Assembly (NCBI GenBank): GCA_029251465.1 | Contig: JAQXDI010000052.1 | Location: 1 to 50,142, forward strand | Direction: 5' to 3' | Length of the DNA: 50,142 nucleotides | DNA from: Ascidiaceihabitans sp. | GTDB taxonomy: Bacteria > Pseudomonadota > Alphaproteobacteria > Rhodobacterales > Rhodobacteraceae | Shown here: piece after piece, positions 26,194 through 34,345 of the stretch | Position numbering within the stretch: position 1 is the first letter of the stretch | How the letters are laid out: each line of letters begins with the position of its first letter | Position numbers and translations under genes: made by a program | Notes under the pieces: model-generated | Databases searched by the model: none | Seen by the model: only the letters and a program-made list of their open reading frames with translations | Told to the model about the DNA's origin: nothing

Positions 26194-27091
26194 GATTATG
26201 TCCTTTGTTGATGGCACCAGCTGGCGGGATTTTCCCTGCTCTTGTCCGGGCCGTGTACTCTGTCAGTGTTGCCAACCCGTCTGCTCCGGCGGTTAACCAG
26301 AACATGTCGTCGGCGTAATCTTCGCGCAATGCGGCAGTTTGGGCCGCATCAAATGGATGCCAGCGCCCGATGACCCCATCCAATTCAGGGGCGGCAATTT
26401 TCTGGGCTTTCAAGATTTCGCGTAATTCCGTTGTGTTGGGGGCACGGTTCAACCATTCGTCCGTGCCATTTTTGGGTGCATCACATCCAGCAATCGCACG
26501 CAGCATTGCGTCGGGGCGACCGGCAAAGCGTTCAAAAGGCAAAACGGCCACGTCCGCAGCATCGACCGCGCAAGACAGATCAGTAATCACGTCACGCCAA
26601 CTGCGCGTGCTGGCCGTCATTCCATCAAATGCGACGGCGCGTAGCATTGGGTGGCCGCGCGCAACCCCGTATGCCGCACAGGACGCCCAGTACAAATCCT
26701 GTGCCCGTGTGTTCAGAACGACGCGGCTGATACGTCCCTCAAATGCTGGGGCAAATCGCGCCATACGCTCACCAATCGCTGGATACAGGCTTCTGCAACG
26801 CAAATTGGAACGGACCGATCCGATCATGTTTTCATCGCTCACGATCAGCGTTTTCACACCGTCTTTAGCGGCGCGGTCCAATTGCATTTGGATCCGGCCG
26901 TGTGCGCGTGCTTGCGTACTGCGCCCTGTATAAGTGTTGGGTTGGATGCCGGCGAACAGGCCAGAGCGGGTACGCGGTGGTCCCCAATACATCACGCCTT
27001 TGGCCCGCAACGTCGATCTGTTGCGCGTCATATAGCTTTGAAAAGTTGTGGATCCGGTGCGGTGTGCGCCAAGATGTAAAATAACGTCCAT
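26156..27091 (-). CDS. Sulfotransferase-like protein
   Basis: The 311-residue protein begins [21 protein letters not shown], which matches the 5'-phosphosulfate-binding loop of PAPS-dependent sulfotransferases ([10 protein letters not shown] at 8-17). A second motif near [19 protein letters not shown] is placed like the 3'-phosphate-binding segment. The remainder is poorly conserved, so the acceptor is unknown and the activity itself unproven. The start is chosen because the nucleotide loop normally lies at the N-terminus; another ATG 22 codons upstream with AACAGG in front is possible. It overlaps the mutase start, so it may be co-expressed with scpA. Confidence 0.65.
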   Translation of the reverse strand: MDVILHLGAHRTGSTTFQSYMTRNRSTLRAKGVMYWGPPRTRSGLFAGIQPNTYTGRSTQARAHGRIQMQLDRAAKDGVKTLIVSDENMIGSVRSNLRCRSLYPAIGERMARFAPAFEGRISRVVLNTRAQDLYWASCAAYGVARGHPMLRAVAFDGMTASTRSWRDVITDLSCAVDAADVAVLPFERFAGRPDAMLRAIAGCDAPKNGTDEWLNRAPNTTELREILKAQKIAAPELDGVIGRWHPFDAAQTAALREDYADDMFWLTAGADGLATLTEYTARTRAGKIPPAGAINKGHNHDIQERHMAQPS

Positions 27092-27256
27092 AGTGCGGCC
27101 AGCCCTGTTTCGAACGACCGCCCCGTTCGGCCATGTACCGGGGATTCTTCCCGTCATGACACCAAACCTGTTGCAATGGGTTTAATGTTAAAAATGCGCA
27201 GATAGGCCATCGAATTCGCTGAGAATAAGCCTATGTTCGTATCAACAGGAGTTGAA

Positions 27257-27712
27257 ATGAAACGCACATTATCCATTGTTATTGCGACGCTTTTTGCCAC
27301 TTGCGCCGTCGCCCAGGACACCAGTTTATCGCTTGAGGACACAGTCTTTGTGACGCAAAGTGAAGCCAATTTGAACGAATTTTTCTGGAAAAAACGCCCC
27401 GTTGTGGTCTTTGCAGACAGTGATGCAGACCCGCGATACGGCGAACAAATCGAATTGTTGATGGCCAGCCTACCTGATTTGGCCGAACGCGACGTGGTGG
27501 TTTTGACCGACACGGACCCTGCGGCGCGGTCCGAATTGCGCACGAAATTGCGGCCACGCGGGTTCATGTTGGTGATCATTGGCAAAGATGGCGGTGTGAA
27601 GCTGCGCAAACCTTTGCCGTGGGACGTGCGTGAAATCAGCCGGTCGATTGACAAAATGCCGATGCGCAAACGTGAAATACGCGAACAAAGACTGGTGCCC
27701 AACGACGGCTGA
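27257..27712 (+). CDS. DUF4174 secreted protein
   Basis: This 151-residue protein has a signal peptide ending CAVAQ and a thioredoxin-like DUF4174 domain. FFWKKRPVVVFADSDADPRYGEQIELL is followed by ERDVVVLTDTDP and FMLVIIGKDGGVKLRKPLPWDVREI, the characteristic blocks. No redox CxxC is present, so a disulfide reductase role is unlikely. It is the only plus-strand gene inside the pcc-scpA stretch. CAGGAG precedes the ATG, which is preferred over a start eight codons upstream. A GCCTCT-TTCC-AGAGGC hairpin at 27720-27735 lies just after the stop but lacks a T run. Confidence 0.8.
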   Translation: MKRTLSIVIATLFATCAVAQDTSLSLEDTVFVTQSEANLNEFFWKKRPVVVFADSDADPRYGEQIELLMASLPDLAERDVVVLTDTDPAARSELRTKLRPRGFMLVIIGKDGGVKLRKPLPWDVREISRSIDKMPMRKREIREQRLVPNDG

Positions 27713-27778
27713 GCACCCCGCCTCTTTCCAGAGGCACAGCGCGACAGGCGCGCTATGTTTGTTCGCAATATCATGGAG

Positions 27779-29824
27779 TTATTCGAATTCCATGATCACT
27801 TCGTCCACCGCAAGACTGTCACCCGCGCTGGCGTTGATCGCAGCGACGATGCCCTTCTTTTCGGCGCGCAAGATGTTTTCCATCTTCATCGCCTCGATGG
27901 TGCACAGGGCTTGGCCTTCCTGAACCTCTTCGCCAATTTCGACGTTCAGTTTGACCACCAGACCCGGCATCGGGCACAGCAACAATTTGGATGTGTCAGG
28001 GGCGACTTTTTCTGGCATCAGCAAGGCCAGCTCGGCTTGACGAGGGGTGCGCACGTGCACCTTCATATCCGCCCCGCGCGTGCGGATGCGGAAACCACCG
28101 CTGATTTTGCCGACTTTCAACACCAACGGCGCGCCGTCGACGATCATCTGCGCCAGTTGATCACCGGGCGTCCAAAGGCCTGTCACGCGCATGCACGTGC
28201 CATCCTCGAACGTCACGTTTGACCCGTCGCGATCCGCGCTGATCACCATGCCAAACGACGCACCCTGCAACGTCACGTTCCAATCGGTGCCAACTTTGCG
28301 TTCGTGATTGTCCATCCGGCCCGTGATACGCGTGCGGCGGATTTCGGACACCCTGTTCATGGCAGCTGTGGCGGCAGCAATACGACGCAAGTCATCTTCT
28401 GCCAGCTCAACCCCTTGGAAACCTTCGGGATATTGTTCCTCGATAAAGGCCGTTGTCATTTCGCCAGCGATAAAGATCGGGTGGTCCATGACCGCAGATA
28501 GGAAGGGCAAGTTGTGTCCGATGCCTTCGACCTCAAAGCTGTCGAGGGCGACCCGCATCGCCTCAATCGCTGCTTCGCGGGTTGGGGCCCATGTGCACAG
28601 TTTGGCGATCATCGGATCGTAGTACATGCTGATCTCGCCGCCCTCGTAAACGCCGGTGTCGTTGCGCACTGCCACGTCCGCAGACGGCGCATCACCCTGC
28701 CATTTGTCGTTGTCGAGCAACGGCCCAGCGGCCTGTTCCATCGGTGGGCGATAGCGGGTCAAGCGGCCAATGGAGGGCAGGAACCCGCGATACGGATCCT
28801 CGGCATACAGACGGTTTTCGATGGCCCAACCGTTCAGTTTCACGTCGGATTGTTTGATGCTGAGCGGTTCGCCGTTGGCGACGCGGATCATCTGTTCGAC
28901 CAGATCAACGCCGGTGATCAGTTCGGTCACAGGGTGTTCCACCTGCAAGCGCGTGTTCATTTCGAGGAAGTAGAAATTCTTGGCCCCGTCCACAATGAAT
29001 TCGACCGTGCCAGCGCTGGCATAATCGACCGCTTGGGCCAAGGCGACGGCCTGTTCGCCCATGGCTTTGCGGGTGGCTTCGTCCAGAAACGGGCTTGGGG
29101 CTTCTTCGACGACTTTTTGCTGACGGCGCTGGATCGAACATTCGCGTTCGCCCAGATAAATGCCGTTGCCGTGGCTGTCGCACAGGACTTGGATTTCGAT
29201 GTGGCGCGGCTGGGTGATGAATTTTTCGATGAAAATCCGGTCATCGCCAAAGGAATTCGCCGCCTCGTTTTTAGACGATTGAAATCCTTCGCGGGCCTCT
29301 TCGTCGTTCCACGCGATGCGCATGCCTTTGCCGCCGCCGCCTGCGGACGCCTTAAGCATGACGGGATAGCCGACCTCATTTGAAATCTTGACCGCCTCGT
29401 CCGCGTCCTCGATCAGACCCATGTAGCCGGGGACAGTGGAAACACCGGCCTCTTGGGCGATCTTTTTGGAGGTGATCTTGTCCCCCATCTTTTCGATTGC
29501 GCCCACAGGGGGGCCGACAAATGCCACGCCTTCGGCAGACAGGGCTGAGGCAAATTTGGAGTTCTCGGACAGGAAACCGTAGCCCGGGTGCACGGCTTCT
29601 GCGCCCGAGGATTTCACCGCTTCCATCACTTTGTCGATGACGATGTAGGATTGGTTGGCCGGGGGCGGACCGATGTACACCGCCTCATCCGCCATTTGCA
29701 CATGCAAAGCCTGCTTGTCGGCATCAGAATAAATGGCGACCGTGCCGATGCCCATTTTGCGGGCCGTTTTGATGACGCGGCAGGCGATTTCGCCCCGATT
29801 GGCGATCAGGATCTTTTTGAACAT
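27779..29824 (-). CDS. pccA: Propionyl-CoA carboxylase, biotin-carrying alpha subunit
   Basis: This 681-residue protein joins a biotin carboxylase (MFKKILIANRGEIACRVIKTA; the ATP-grasp loop KASAGGGGKGMRIAW; EMNTRLQVEHPVTE) with a middle BT domain and a C-terminal biotinyl domain, whose EAMKMEN carries the biotinylated lysine (Lys647). With PccB it carboxylates propionyl-CoA to (S)-methylmalonyl-CoA. The length and BT domain fit the propionyl rather than the acetyl-CoA or methylcrotonyl enzyme, and the nearby mutase supports it. pccB lies 2.8 kb upstream with small genes between. Confidence 0.95.
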   Translation of the reverse strand: MFKKILIANRGEIACRVIKTARKMGIGTVAIYSDADKQALHVQMADEAVYIGPPPANQSYIVIDKVMEAVKSSGAEAVHPGYGFLSENSKFASALSAEGVAFVGPPVGAIEKMGDKITSKKIAQEAGVSTVPGYMGLIEDADEAVKISNEVGYPVMLKASAGGGGKGMRIAWNDEEAREGFQSSKNEAANSFGDDRIFIEKFITQPRHIEIQVLCDSHGNGIYLGERECSIQRRQQKVVEEAPSPFLDEATRKAMGEQAVALAQAVDYASAGTVEFIVDGAKNFYFLEMNTRLQVEHPVTELITGVDLVEQMIRVANGEPLSIKQSDVKLNGWAIENRLYAEDPYRGFLPSIGRLTRYRPPMEQAAGPLLDNDKWQGDAPSADVAVRNDTGVYEGGEISMYYDPMIAKLCTWAPTREAAIEAMRVALDSFEVEGIGHNLPFLSAVMDHPIFIAGEMTTAFIEEQYPEGFQGVELAEDDLRRIAAATAAMNRVSEIRRTRITGRMDNHERKVGTDWNVTLQGASFGMVISADRDGSNVTFEDGTCMRVTGLWTPGDQLAQMIVDGAPLVLKVGKISGGFRIRTRGADMKVHVRTPRQAELALLMPEKVAPDTSKLLLCPMPGLVVKLNVEIGEEVQEGQALCTIEAMKMENILRAEKKGIVAAINASAGDSLAVDEVIMEFE

Positions 29825-29954
29825 GTGCAGTCCCCGGTGTTTGAGAATTCGTGTGAGAATGTTTTTTGATTGGACAAACGCAATTGACCGCCCCGAATGA
29901 ACGGGACGGTTACTGCGATTTTAAAGGGTGTGGCCGCCAGAAGCGGCCCTTGGA

Positions 29955-30074
29955 TCAGTTCGCCGTGAGCGGGCCCAGCGGCGATATCGTGCCACGACTG
30001 GATGCGTCGGGCTTGGTGCATGCGCCAGCCAACATGGCAGCGGACACTGCAAAAATGCAAATTACTCGTTTCAT
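29955..30074 (-). CDS. Very small lipoprotein (39 aa)
   Basis: A 40-codon frame begins MKRVICIFAVSAAMLAGACT behind GAGAGGC and ends at TGA. The hydrophobic start followed by LAGAC (Cys19) suggests a lipoprotein signal, leaving a mature peptide of only about 21 residues rich in Ser, Pro and Gly. The lipobox is not ideal (Ala-Gly-Ala before Cys), so export is probable rather than certain. It sits 130 bases upstream of pccA on the same strand. No function is known. Confidence 0.55.
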   Translation of the reverse strand: MKRVICIFAVSAAMLAGACTKPDASSRGTISPLGPLTAN

Positions 30075-30127
30075 AAAACTTGCCTCTCAATTGGGCTTTT
30101 GGTGCCCATTGAGTGCAGTCTAGCACA

Positions 30128-30156
30128 GGCTTACGCAACTTAGGCGTGCGTAAGCC
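30128..30156. repeat. Perfect 10-bp inverted repeat between two lipoprotein genes
   Basis: GGCTTACGCA and TGCGTAAGCC flank a nine-base centre. It lies after the 68-residue lipoprotein gene and before the 39-residue one. There is no T run on either side, so it may be an mRNA-stabilising or operator dyad rather than a terminator. Confidence 0.6.
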
Positions 30157-30184
30157 AGAATTTATGAAACGTGGCGCGCCTGCA

Positions 30185-30391
30185 TCAGTTGCATTTGCTT
30201 GGGTAGGCTTGGCAGTACAAGTAGTTGCCCGCAGCGCCGATGGCCGCACCCTTAAGCGGGCTACCGTCTGTGATGACGGCCACACCCGCGCCTGCGGCAC
30301 CACCGATAAGCGCTTGGTCTGTGCCTGTGTCTCCGCAGGCTGATAAGCCCAAAGTTGCGGCGGCGACGAGGGTCCATACTTTGAATGACAT
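30185..30391 (-). CDS. Small glycine-rich lipoprotein (68 aa)
   Basis: The protein begins MSFKVWTLVAAATLGLSACG (lipobox LSAC, Cys19). It continues with ALIGGAAGAGVAVITDG and LKGAAIGAAGNYLYC, a glycine-zipper-like stretch that can insert into membranes, and ends with a Cys-containing tail. Two C-terminal cysteines could pair. CAGGAG precedes the ATG. A CGCAC-ATAAAA-GTGCG hairpin lies about 20 bases upstream at 30413-30428. Glycine-zipper lipoproteins are outer-membrane or envelope-associated; a specific role is unknown. Confidence 0.75.
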   Translation of the reverse strand: MSFKVWTLVAAATLGLSACGDTGTDQALIGGAAGAGVAVITDGSPLKGAAIGAAGNYLYCQAYPSKCN

Positions 30392-30728
30392 TTTACTACT
30401 CCTGTATCTGTTCGCACATAAAAGTGCGCAGACATCAGATGTGGCGGTGTCTTGCGATCTTGTCCAGTAACGGGTTTTGAATCGGCAGAAGACCGCCAAT
30501 GACCTGATTTAGAACAGAAAAAGACGGGCGAACAAACGCGGGGTAGCGCCTGCCGCCCGTCAGGGGAAGGGGTTCGAAAATGGTGCGCATGTGCCACATA
30601 AATCTGGGACATGACCCGTGCAAATTCAGGTTTGCACGCCATCACCGATCGCGCCATAGCAATACACGCTATACGCGTAAAATCGGCGGAGCCCTGCCGT
30701 TTTTGGGGATGCGCAAGCAACAACACGC
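30392..30728. other. Intergenic stretch inside the pcc locus
   Basis: These 337 bases lie between a hypothetical gene and the 68-residue lipoprotein gene. Open frames on both strands here have no ribosome-binding site or recognisable product. The only structure I see is the CGCAC/GTGCG hairpin near the downstream gene. Confidence 0.5.
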
Positions 30729-31079
30729 CTAAACCTCGCCCATACTCTCGGGAAACGACGCGCGCGCGATGTTGGGATCAATCACCAACAGTGCCTCGTA
30801 GTCCTCTGGATCAAAGTCATCGGTCGCAGGAATCACTTCGCGCCCGAACAGCCAACACAAACGGCCTGCATCCAGGTTGCCGCGCTCGAACGGTTGTTCG
30901 CCGAATTGTTCCCACAACGCTTTCATGAAACCAGCATCAGCGCGCCGGTCCGCAGGCTTGCGGTCGCGCTTGCGTTCACGACGTGTGATCGGCGTCACCC
31001 CTTTGGGGTTGGCGCGGCGTAGGGTGAATTGAAAATCTGTACCGGTCAGACGGCCCGGAAACCCGCGATGCTTTAGCAT
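30729..31079 (-). CDS. Conserved-looking hypothetical protein (116 aa)
   Basis: The protein is basic at its N-terminus (ITRRERKRDRKPADRRADAGFM) and acidic at its C-terminus (PATDDFDPEDYEALLVIDP), with WEQFGEQPFERGNLDAGRL in between. There is no signal peptide or membrane segment. The basic half could bind nucleic acid, but this is speculation. It has an unusually strong ribosome-binding site, AGGAGG, that is also the arm of a six-pair hairpin (see 31086-31103). It lies in the string of small genes between pccB and pccA. Confidence 0.65.
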   Translation of the reverse strand: MLKHRGFPGRLTGTDFQFTLRRANPKGVTPITRRERKRDRKPADRRADAGFMKALWEQFGEQPFERGNLDAGRLCWLFGREVIPATDDFDPEDYEALLVIDPNIARASFPESMGEV

Positions 31080-31085
31080 GGCGCA

Positions 31086-31103
31086 CCTCCTGTCAAAAGG
31101 AGG
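31086..31103 (-). promoter_or_regulatory. Hairpin sequestering the AGGAGG ribosome-binding site
   Basis: On the minus strand CCTCCTTTTGACAGGAGG forms a perfect six-pair stem with a six-base loop. The 3' arm is exactly the Shine-Dalgarno sequence of the 116-residue gene, and the 5' arm is a full anti-SD copy. Translation may therefore depend on melting of this element. Confidence 0.6.
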
Positions 31104-31108
31104 CTGGT

Positions 31109-31134
31109 CGGGGTGGGCGCGAACGCCCGCCCCG
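31109..31134 (-). terminator. GC-rich hairpin after the 48-residue lipoprotein gene
   Basis: CGGGGTGGGCG and CGCCCGCCCCG pair over eleven positions (one G-T/G-U or mismatch) around a four-base loop. It directly precedes the anti-SD hairpin and follows the small lipoprotein stop by about a dozen bases. There is no clear T run, so termination, attenuation or mRNA protection are all possible. Confidence 0.5.
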
Positions 31135-31145
31135 TAAGTTCGGTA

Positions 31146-31292
31146 TTACTTGTATTTACCGGTGTATGTCGGCTCAACCGAGATCGGCTCTGGATCAACC
31201 ACGACAAATTCTTCGACCTGCTGCTCGCGCGCACAGGCAGCAACCGCGGCGATAAAGCCGAATGTTGCCAAAAGTTTGATGCTCTTTGACAT
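31146..31292 (-). CDS. Small lipoprotein ending in PTYTGKYK (48 aa)
   Basis: The 49-codon frame starts MSKSIKLLATFGFIAAVAACA behind CAGGAG. The lipobox VAAC (Cys20) gives a mature peptide of 29 residues with an acidic middle (VEEFVVVDPEPISVEP) and a conserved-looking basic end YTGKYK. Tiny lipoproteins with this tail are common in Rhodobacterales as far as I recall, but have no assigned role. It is preceded by a 214-base gap after the DUF6497 gene in which I recognise nothing certain. Confidence 0.75.
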   Translation of the reverse strand: MSKSIKLLATFGFIAAVAACAREQQVEEFVVVDPEPISVEPTYTGKYK

Positions 31293-31506
31293 CTGAGTCT
31301 CCTGTCACTTAAAAAATGACGAATGGACGAAACACGCGCCCCTCGCCTTGTTACTGAGGTAAGGAAATCTTGGATTTTCCTTGGGGCATATGTACTGGAA
31401 ATTGTGTCAAAAAGATATCCACAGGCAACAGATGCGCGGATTTGTGTCGCCAGCGCATCAGGTGCCCCTTTGGATGAGTTGTGTGGCGCAACATATTGTG
31501 GTTGCA

Positions 31507-31884
31507 TTAAAAAGCCTCCCAGATGCAGGTGTGGTTTTCGACCCTAAAGGCGTCGAAAAATTGTGTGGCTTCGGGATTTGTTGCCCCGAATTCCGTGACT
31601 TGGTCAGACAATGAGATAATAATCATGTCCGCGCTCAGGTCATATTCGCTCATGTAAGGCAAGGCCATGGTTTGGCAAAGATGCTCCATGTCTGGTCCTG
31701 CTTGTGCATAGGTGATGTCGCCGTCTTCGCGCGCAATTTGTGGCGCGATGAACCGGAAACGCAGCCAGTCTTGCGCGTTCACATCGTCGATCAACACCTC
31801 GTGCAAGGCGACAACCTGACCTGATGGAACGTCTTGGGCATGCGCAGCGGAGGCCGTCAACAAAAGGGCGATCAAACGTATCAT
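31507..31884 (-). CDS. DUF6497-type secreted protein
   Basis: This 125-residue protein has a signal peptide (MIRLIALLLTASAAHAQ), then VPSGQVVALHEVLIDDV, RFRFIAPQIA, DMEHLCQTMALPY, IIISLSDQVTEFG and a final NHTCIWEAF. The two conserved cysteines probably form a disulfide in the periplasm. I match it to the Rhodobacterales family DUF6497 from memory; its function is unknown. Its ATG overlaps the stop of the cupin gene by four bases, so it belongs to the pccB transcript. Confidence 0.7.
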   Translation of the reverse strand: MIRLIALLLTASAAHAQDVPSGQVVALHEVLIDDVNAQDWLRFRFIAPQIAREDGDITYAQAGPDMEHLCQTMALPYMSEYDLSADMIIISLSDQVTEFGATNPEATQFFDAFRVENHTCIWEAF

Positions 31885-32282
31885 GGGGCGTCTTCGCCTT
31901 TGGTGGCGAATTCAGCCGGAGAAATTATTTCGATCAGTTCCATATCGTCTGAATGGCGCACCTCTCGGTGGCGAATACCAGAGGGCTGCAACACGCATGA
32001 CCCCGCGCGCAAAGTGTGCTCGCCAGTGCCTTCGTACTCGAAAACGACCCAGCCTTGGGTGACGTAAACCATCTGGAAATTCAGGTCATGGGAATGCCAT
32101 TCTGCGGGGCTTTCCAAACCCGGGACGGCGCGAATAACATGCGCCCCATAAGCCCCCGCCGTCGCAGCGTTGATCCCCAGGTCGCGGTATTCAAAAAACG
32201 GACGCAGGCCCGCGCCGATGAATTTGCCGTCATCCGCATGCGAGATCGTGAAGGCTTGATTGTCGAAAATGGCATTGCTCAT
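31881..32282 (-). CDS. Cupin-domain protein
   Basis: The 133-residue protein has the two cupin motifs: EWHSHDLNFQMVYVTQGWVVFEYEG (His/Glu-type metal site) and LRAGSCVLQPSGIRHREVRHSDDMELIEI with a further histidine. It is likely a small metal-binding barrel; the substrate or ligand is unknown. It starts immediately after the stop of the preceding gene (TAG ATG), giving a tight pccB - hypothetical - cupin - DUF6497 operon. Confidence 0.85.
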   Translation of the reverse strand: MSNAIFDNQAFTISHADDGKFIGAGLRPFFEYRDLGINAATAGAYGAHVIRAVPGLESPAEWHSHDLNFQMVYVTQGWVVFEYEGTGEHTLRAGSCVLQPSGIRHREVRHSDDMELIEIISPAEFATKGEDAP

Positions 32283-32627
32283 CTAGGGTCTCCGGCGATC
32301 TTGCGAACAGCGCAGCCAGCGGGCACGGTTCTGTGGGTCTTCCAGCACAGCTTGGATCTGCTCAATGGTTTTCGCGCTTGTGGTGCCCAAGATGCGCCCC
32401 CCTGCGATAACCTCTAGCTGATCGCTACCTTTGGTGATCTGCACCACTGGTGAAAAGCCACGCAGGTTTTGTAACGCACGCCACAAATCCTGACGGATTT
32501 GACTGACCAAACGCACCATGTTGGCGTGCGGCAACGTGGTTGCTGCTTGTACATCAAAACGTGCGGGCAGCTGACGGCTTAACGTCACTTGCCCCTCGTC
32601 TTTTTGAATATGCCAACCACGTGCCAT
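32283..32627 (-). CDS. Conserved hypothetical protein downstream of pccB (114 aa)
   Basis: The protein begins MARGWHIQKDEGQVTLSRQLPARFDVQAATTLPHA and has an alternating alpha/beta pattern, LWRALQNLRGFSPVVQITKGSDQLEVIAGGRIL, with a basic C-terminus. There is no signal peptide or known motif. It starts four bases after pccB and is directly followed by the cupin gene, so it is almost certainly part of the same transcript. The tight linkage suggests a role in propionyl-CoA metabolism, but none is demonstrated. Confidence 0.7.
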   Translation of the reverse strand: MARGWHIQKDEGQVTLSRQLPARFDVQAATTLPHANMVRLVSQIRQDLWRALQNLRGFSPVVQITKGSDQLEVIAGGRILGTTSAKTIEQIQAVLEDPQNRARWLRCSQDRRRP

Positions 32628-32631
32628 CAGA

Positions 32632-34164
32632 TTACAACGGAATATTGTCGTGTTTTTTCCACGGGTTTTTCAATGACTTGCCCCGTAACGAAGCAAAGGC
32701 GCGACTAACACGTTTGCGGGTAGAACGTGGCTGGATCACCTCGTCGATAAACCCGCGTTCGGCTGCGACAAACGGGTTGGCAAAGCGCGCCTCGTAGTCT
32801 GCGGCATGCTGCGCGATTTTATCGGCGTCGCCCAAATCGGCACGGTGAATAATTTCGGTGGCACCTTTGGCCCCCATCACCGCGATTTCAGCCGTTGGCC
32901 ATGCGTAGTTGAAATCACCGCGCAGGTGTTTGGACGCCATAACGTCGTAGGCACCGCCGTAGGATTTGCGTGTAATTACAGTGACTTTGGGCACAGTCGC
33001 TTCGCCGTATGCGAACAACAGCTTGGCCCCGTGTTTGATAACGCCGCCGTATTCCTGTGAGGTGCCAGGCAGGAACCCCGGAACATCAACAAGCGTCAGG
33101 ATCGGAATTTCAAAAGCATCGCAGAACCGCACGAAACGCGCCGCTTTGCGCGAACTGTCGATGTCGAGGCAGCCCGCCAGAACGGTCGGTTGGTTGGCGA
33201 CAACGCCCACCGATTGCCCTTCGAGCCGGATGAAACCGGTGATGATATTCTTGGCGTAATCCTCTTGGATCTCGTAGAAATCCGCCTCGTCCGCGATTTT
33301 GTGGATCAATTCTTTCATGTCGTAAGGCGTGTTCGGATTTGCCGGGATCAACGTGTCCAGCGATGCCTCAACGCGGCCCGGTTCGTCAAAGAACGGGCGG
33401 ACAGGTGGTTTTTCGCGGTTGTTCAGTGGCAGGAAATCAACGAGGCGGCGGACCTCGGCCAGTGCTTCAACGTCGTTTTCGAACGCGCCATCTGCCACGG
33501 ATGATTTTTTGGTGTGGGTCGACGCCCCGCCCAATTCTTCGGCTGTGACGACTTCGTTGGTGACGGTTTTCACCACGTCAGGGCCGGTTACAAACATGTA
33601 AGACGTGTCTTTGACCATAAAGATAAAGTCGGTCATCGCCGGACTGTACACAGCGCCGCCCGCGCATGGGCCCATGATCAAGCTGATCTGCGGCACGACG
33701 CCAGAGGCCAAAATATTGCGCTGGAACACTTCGGCGTAGCCCGCGAGGGATGCCACGCCTTCTTGGATTCGCGCGCCACCTGAGTCGTTGATGCCGATCA
33801 AAGGCGCGCCATTTTGCATCGCCATATCTTGGATTTTGCAGATCTTTTGCGCGTGAGTTTCAGACAACGACCCGCCAAAAACGGTAAAGTCCTGAGAAAA
33901 CACATAGACCATGCGCCCGTTGATTGTGCCCCAGCCCGTGACAACACCATCACCCGCAGGCTTTTGATTTTCCATACCAAAATCGGTGCAGCGGTGGCTG
34001 ACGAACATGTCGAACTCTTCGAAAGAATCCTCGTCCAACAGCAGCTCGATCCGCTCGCGCGCCGTTAGTTTGCCACGCGCATGTTGTGCGTCGATCCGCT
34101 TTTGACCACCACCCAGACGCGCTTGCGTACGACGGTCGTTCAACTCTGTCAGAATATCTTTCAT
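32632..34164 (-). CDS. pccB: Propionyl-CoA carboxylase, carboxyltransferase beta subunit
   Basis: This 510-residue protein is the biotin-dependent carboxyltransferase partner of Pcc[21 protein letters not shown] and [18 protein letters not shown] are the standard start. [19 protein letters not shown] and the [16 protein letters not shown] region form the acyl-CoA oxyanion sites, and [36 protein letters not shown] is the C-terminal hallmark. A second ATG one codon upstream is possible; the longer open frame is not conserved. TTTGCAAA sites lie about 70-120 bases upstream, pointing to PccR control. Confidence 0.95.
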   Translation of the reverse strand: MKDILTELNDRRTQARLGGGQKRIDAQHARGKLTARERIELLLDEDSFEEFDMFVSHRCTDFGMENQKPAGDGVVTGWGTINGRMVYVFSQDFTVFGGSLSETHAQKICKIQDMAMQNGAPLIGINDSGGARIQEGVASLAGYAEVFQRNILASGVVPQISLIMGPCAGGAVYSPAMTDFIFMVKDTSYMFVTGPDVVKTVTNEVVTAEELGGASTHTKKSSVADGAFENDVEALAEVRRLVDFLPLNNREKPPVRPFFDEPGRVEASLDTLIPANPNTPYDMKELIHKIADEADFYEIQEDYAKNIITGFIRLEGQSVGVVANQPTVLAGCLDIDSSRKAARFVRFCDAFEIPILTLVDVPGFLPGTSQEYGGVIKHGAKLLFAYGEATVPKVTVITRKSYGGAYDVMASKHLRGDFNYAWPTAEIAVMGAKGATEIIHRADLGDADKIAQHAADYEARFANPFVAAERGFIDEVIQPRSTRKRVSRAFASLRGKSLKNPWKKHDNIPL

Positions 34165-34235
34165 CATCAGCCCCACTAGCAATTTCGTAACAATATACGT
34201 GTAAAAGGTGCAGGCTCCCAGCGCCATTGCGCATA

Positions 34236-34283
34236 TTTGCAAAGTTTATGCAGACGGTCTTTTGCAAAGTGCAAATGTGCAAA
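34236..34283. promoter_or_regulatory. PccR/ScfR-type site cluster between pccB and the MFS gene
   Basis: TTTGCAAA occurs at 34236-34243 and 34261-34268, followed by TGCAAA at 34270-34275 and 34278-34283. ScfR-family regulators such as Rhodobacter sphaeroides PccR are reported to bind TTTGCAAA-type repeats next to propionyl-CoA carboxylase genes. The cluster is shared by the divergent pccB and MFS genes. Confidence 0.75.
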
Positions 34284-34345
34284 TATTTGACCTAATGATC
34301 CGCTCTTGGTGGACAACCCTACAAACGCGGAATAGCTGTTAACAC

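Noticed and set aside
30611..30928. A 105-codon plus-strand frame
   Set aside because: It overlaps the 3' half of the 116-residue minus-strand gene, which has a strong ribosome-binding site; this frame has neither domain nor start context.
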